DNA from: Haloplanus sp. GDY1
GTDB taxonomy: Archaea; Halobacteriota; Halobacteria; Halobacteriales; Haloferacaceae
Direction of reading: 5' to 3'
NCBI RefSeq assembly: GCF_023703775.1
Contig: NZ_CP098516.1
Span: 62,001-126,000 of the forward strand
DNA: 64,000 nucleotides
The notes beneath the pieces are model-generated. The model was not told the origin of the DNA and did no database searches. It was given only the letters and a program-made list of their open reading frames with translations. Of the stretch, positions 62,749 through 64,000 are shown piece by piece. The stretch's first letter is position 1. Each line of letters starts with the position of its first letter. The position numbers and the translations under genes were made by a program.

Positions 62749-64000
62749 ATGGCAGTGAGCCAGTCGCTTCTCGGGTTCCTCAGGAGTGATCTGCAGATGA
62801 CCTATTACAACGACGGACAGCACCGCCTCTCGAACAACGATGTCGAGCAAGACGACCGCTTCGACGAACTCAGACTCCGCGGGCTCTACGAATCACCTCA
62901 CCTCGAGAGCGACTGTCTCGGGGTCCGTCTTGAGAACACCGGCGAACTCATGATGGCCGCCCGTACCCAACCCGAATACGACGAGTTCGGCGTCGAGATC
63001 GAGGGCACCGGAGGCCAAGAACTCGACGCCTATTGGGTGGGTGCGAGCCTCCGGACCACCCAGGCCCGCGACGTTGACCCGATGGATCTCGCCGACGAGG
63101 ATCTTACTGGACTCCCGCTGGAAGCCCAGGAACGACTCCACGGACTTCGCGAAGAGCGCAAGCGTCAGCGCGAAAAAGCGCTCGCCACTCACGTCATCGG
63201 TATCGACCGCGAGACACGGCGCCGAGAGGAACTCCTCAGCGAGTACCGTGAGCTCCGCGCCGACTACAACGACCGCGTCATCGGCGAAAGCATCCACTCC
63301 TACGACCCCTTCGAGCAACTCGACGAGGACACCAGCCAGCTCGTTCGCGAGGCCGCTGCCCGAATCAGCGACCGCCTCGTCACGCCCCCGAATCACGCCA
63401 TCCTCGAACACCGCCTCGGAAGCAAGGTCGCCCGCGGGCAGGATCTCTTCACCGCCCAATCGAACGTCCTTGCCGAACTCTACCAGGAAGCCGGCGTCGT
63501 GCAACCCATCTCGTCAGTGCCGGTCATCCCCTCGAAGTACAACGTAGAAGCCGACATCCAGGGGACGGTCACGACCCTCTGGCAACCCAAATCCGGGACA
63601 CAACAGCAGGTCGGCCTCATCGAAGACGACACTGGGAGCATCAAATTCACCGTGTGGACGAAATCGAGTCAGGGAACCATTCTCCACGAAGGCGACACGG
63701 TGCGTGTCGTCGCCGGAAAAGTCGGGAAATACCAGGGGCAGGCGACGCTCGCCGCCGACTCCGAGACCCGTATCACCGTTATTGAGCGTGGCGACGGACC
63801 AGCGCCACGAGGTGACATCCCCACCGTCGACTGGGCGAAATACGCCGAGCGCAACCGCGAACGCGGTATTGAGCAACCATTTCAGAGGCACGGCGGCTGC
63901 TCGATACCCGATCTCGGCACGCCCGGTGTGCAGGAAGTCTCTCGCCCCCTCCACACGCCGGTTGATCGCCTCGACGATGAACAGAGCGGCCAGTTGGATG
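62749..64000 (+). CDS. OB-fold ssDNA-binding-like protein, 3' end outside window
   Basis: The frame is open from ATG 62749 (MAVSQSLLGF) to the window end, about 417 residues; ATG 62797 (MTYYNDGQHRLSN) is an equal candidate. A strand-rich N-terminal part (LGVRLENTGELMMAARTQPEYDEFGVEIEG) is followed by a charged coiled coil (about 125-190). An OB fold lies at about 264-340: VEADIQGTVTTLWQPKSGTQQQVGLIEDDTGSIKFTVWTKSSQGTILHEGDTVRVVAGKVGKYQGQ. The QVGLI-DD-G-IKF-VW block is the same one seen in the two RPA proteins here. It is a further RPA-like protein of this element. Confidence 0.75.
   Translation, partial: MAVSQSLLGFLRSDLQMTYYNDGQHRLSNNDVEQDDRFDELRLRGLYESPHLESDCLGVRLENTGELMMAARTQPEYDEFGVEIEGTGGQELDAYWVGASLRTTQARDVDPMDLADEDLTGLPLEAQERLHGLREERKRQREKALATHVIGIDRETRRREELLSEYRELRADYNDRVIGESIHSYDPFEQLDEDTSQLVREAAARISDRLVTPPNHAILEHRLGSKVARGQDLFTAQSNVLAELYQEAGVVQPISSVPVIPSKYNVEADIQGTVTTLWQPKSGTQQQVGLIEDDTGSIKFTVWTKSSQGTILHEGDTVRVVAGKVGKYQGQATLAADSETRITVIERGDGPAPRGDIPTVDWAKYAERNRERGIEQPFQRHGGCSIPDLGTPGVQEVSRPLHTPVDRLDDEQSGQLD

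Noticed and set aside
1-64000. tRNA, rRNA or integrase-type attachment site
   Set aside because: No cloverleaf-like or rRNA sequence and no integrase gene was noticed; a covariance-model scan would be needed to exclude them fully.

Overview
The window looks like a haloarchaeal (class Halobacteria) plasmid, megaplasmid or integrated conjugative element. The evidence is the very acidic proteins, archaeal TATA boxes placed 25-32 nt before start codons (leaderless genes), two Orc1/Cdc6 initiator genes, an origin with ORB-like repeats, haloarchaeal RPA/RPA-associated proteins, and a type IV secretion (T4SS) set. No rRNA, tRNA or CRISPR array was seen. Function calls rest on motifs read by eye; no database search was run.

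Layout. (1) 1-13.4 kb, defense: a CoiA-like gene cut by the left edge and an HNH-like gene, then a minus-strand operon encoding an Hma-type (helicase-methylase-ATPase) system: AbrB-like protein, DUF499 ATPase, unknown protein, DUF1156 DNA methyltransferase, PLD-SNF2 helicase, and two unknown proteins. (2) 13.5-15.5 kb: three unknown plus-strand genes, two with zinc-knuckle C-termini. (3) 15.7-21.7 kb: an Orc1/Cdc6 gene, a three-gene type II CBASS (CD-NTase; E2-E1-JAB triple fusion; TIR-SAVED effector), and a decayed orc 3' remnant. (4) 21.7-27.2 kb: SRAP/HMCES-type protein, a metallophosphoesterase-RNase H fusion with a lost 3' end, a second Orc1/Cdc6 gene surrounded by eight ORB-like repeats (the probable origin), and a conserved-looking plasmid gene. 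(5) 27.3-29.5 kb: HNH nuclease and an RPA/RPA-associated pair. (6) 30-50.5 kb: conjugation module. A minus operon carries AAA ATPase, VirB6-, VirB4-, VirB4-N/TM, PrgI/VirB3-like and two small paralogs. Divergent plus genes carry three VirB2-like small membrane proteins, a large surface protein interrupted by an ISH8-type IS4-family element, a DUF192 protein, and a giant VirD4-like ATPase with a C-terminal winged helix and nuclease-like domain. (7) 50.5-64 kb: a helically phased GCGCA array upstream of a primase-polymerase-like gene, an RPA::RPAP fusion, a small Zn protein, a sensor histidine kinase, two further proteins with OB-fold-like regions, a winged-helix regulator and a TIR/deoxyribosyltransferase-like protein.

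How they may work together. The mobile replicon carries two defense systems (Hma and CBASS), its own initiators and ssDNA-binding proteins, and a transfer apparatus. Several DNA elements suggest co-regulation. An 11-mer GAACACCCTCC lies at or near five gene starts (rpa, both T4SS operons, pilin, RHH regulator). A palindrome CTACAT-N3-ATGTAG lies in both divergent T4SS promoter regions. A TATTGG-CCCCAAAGGGG element is repeated five times in the replication region. Twin 51-bp inverted-repeat sites with identical 27-bp spacers stand 27.7 kb apart on either side of the conjugation block.
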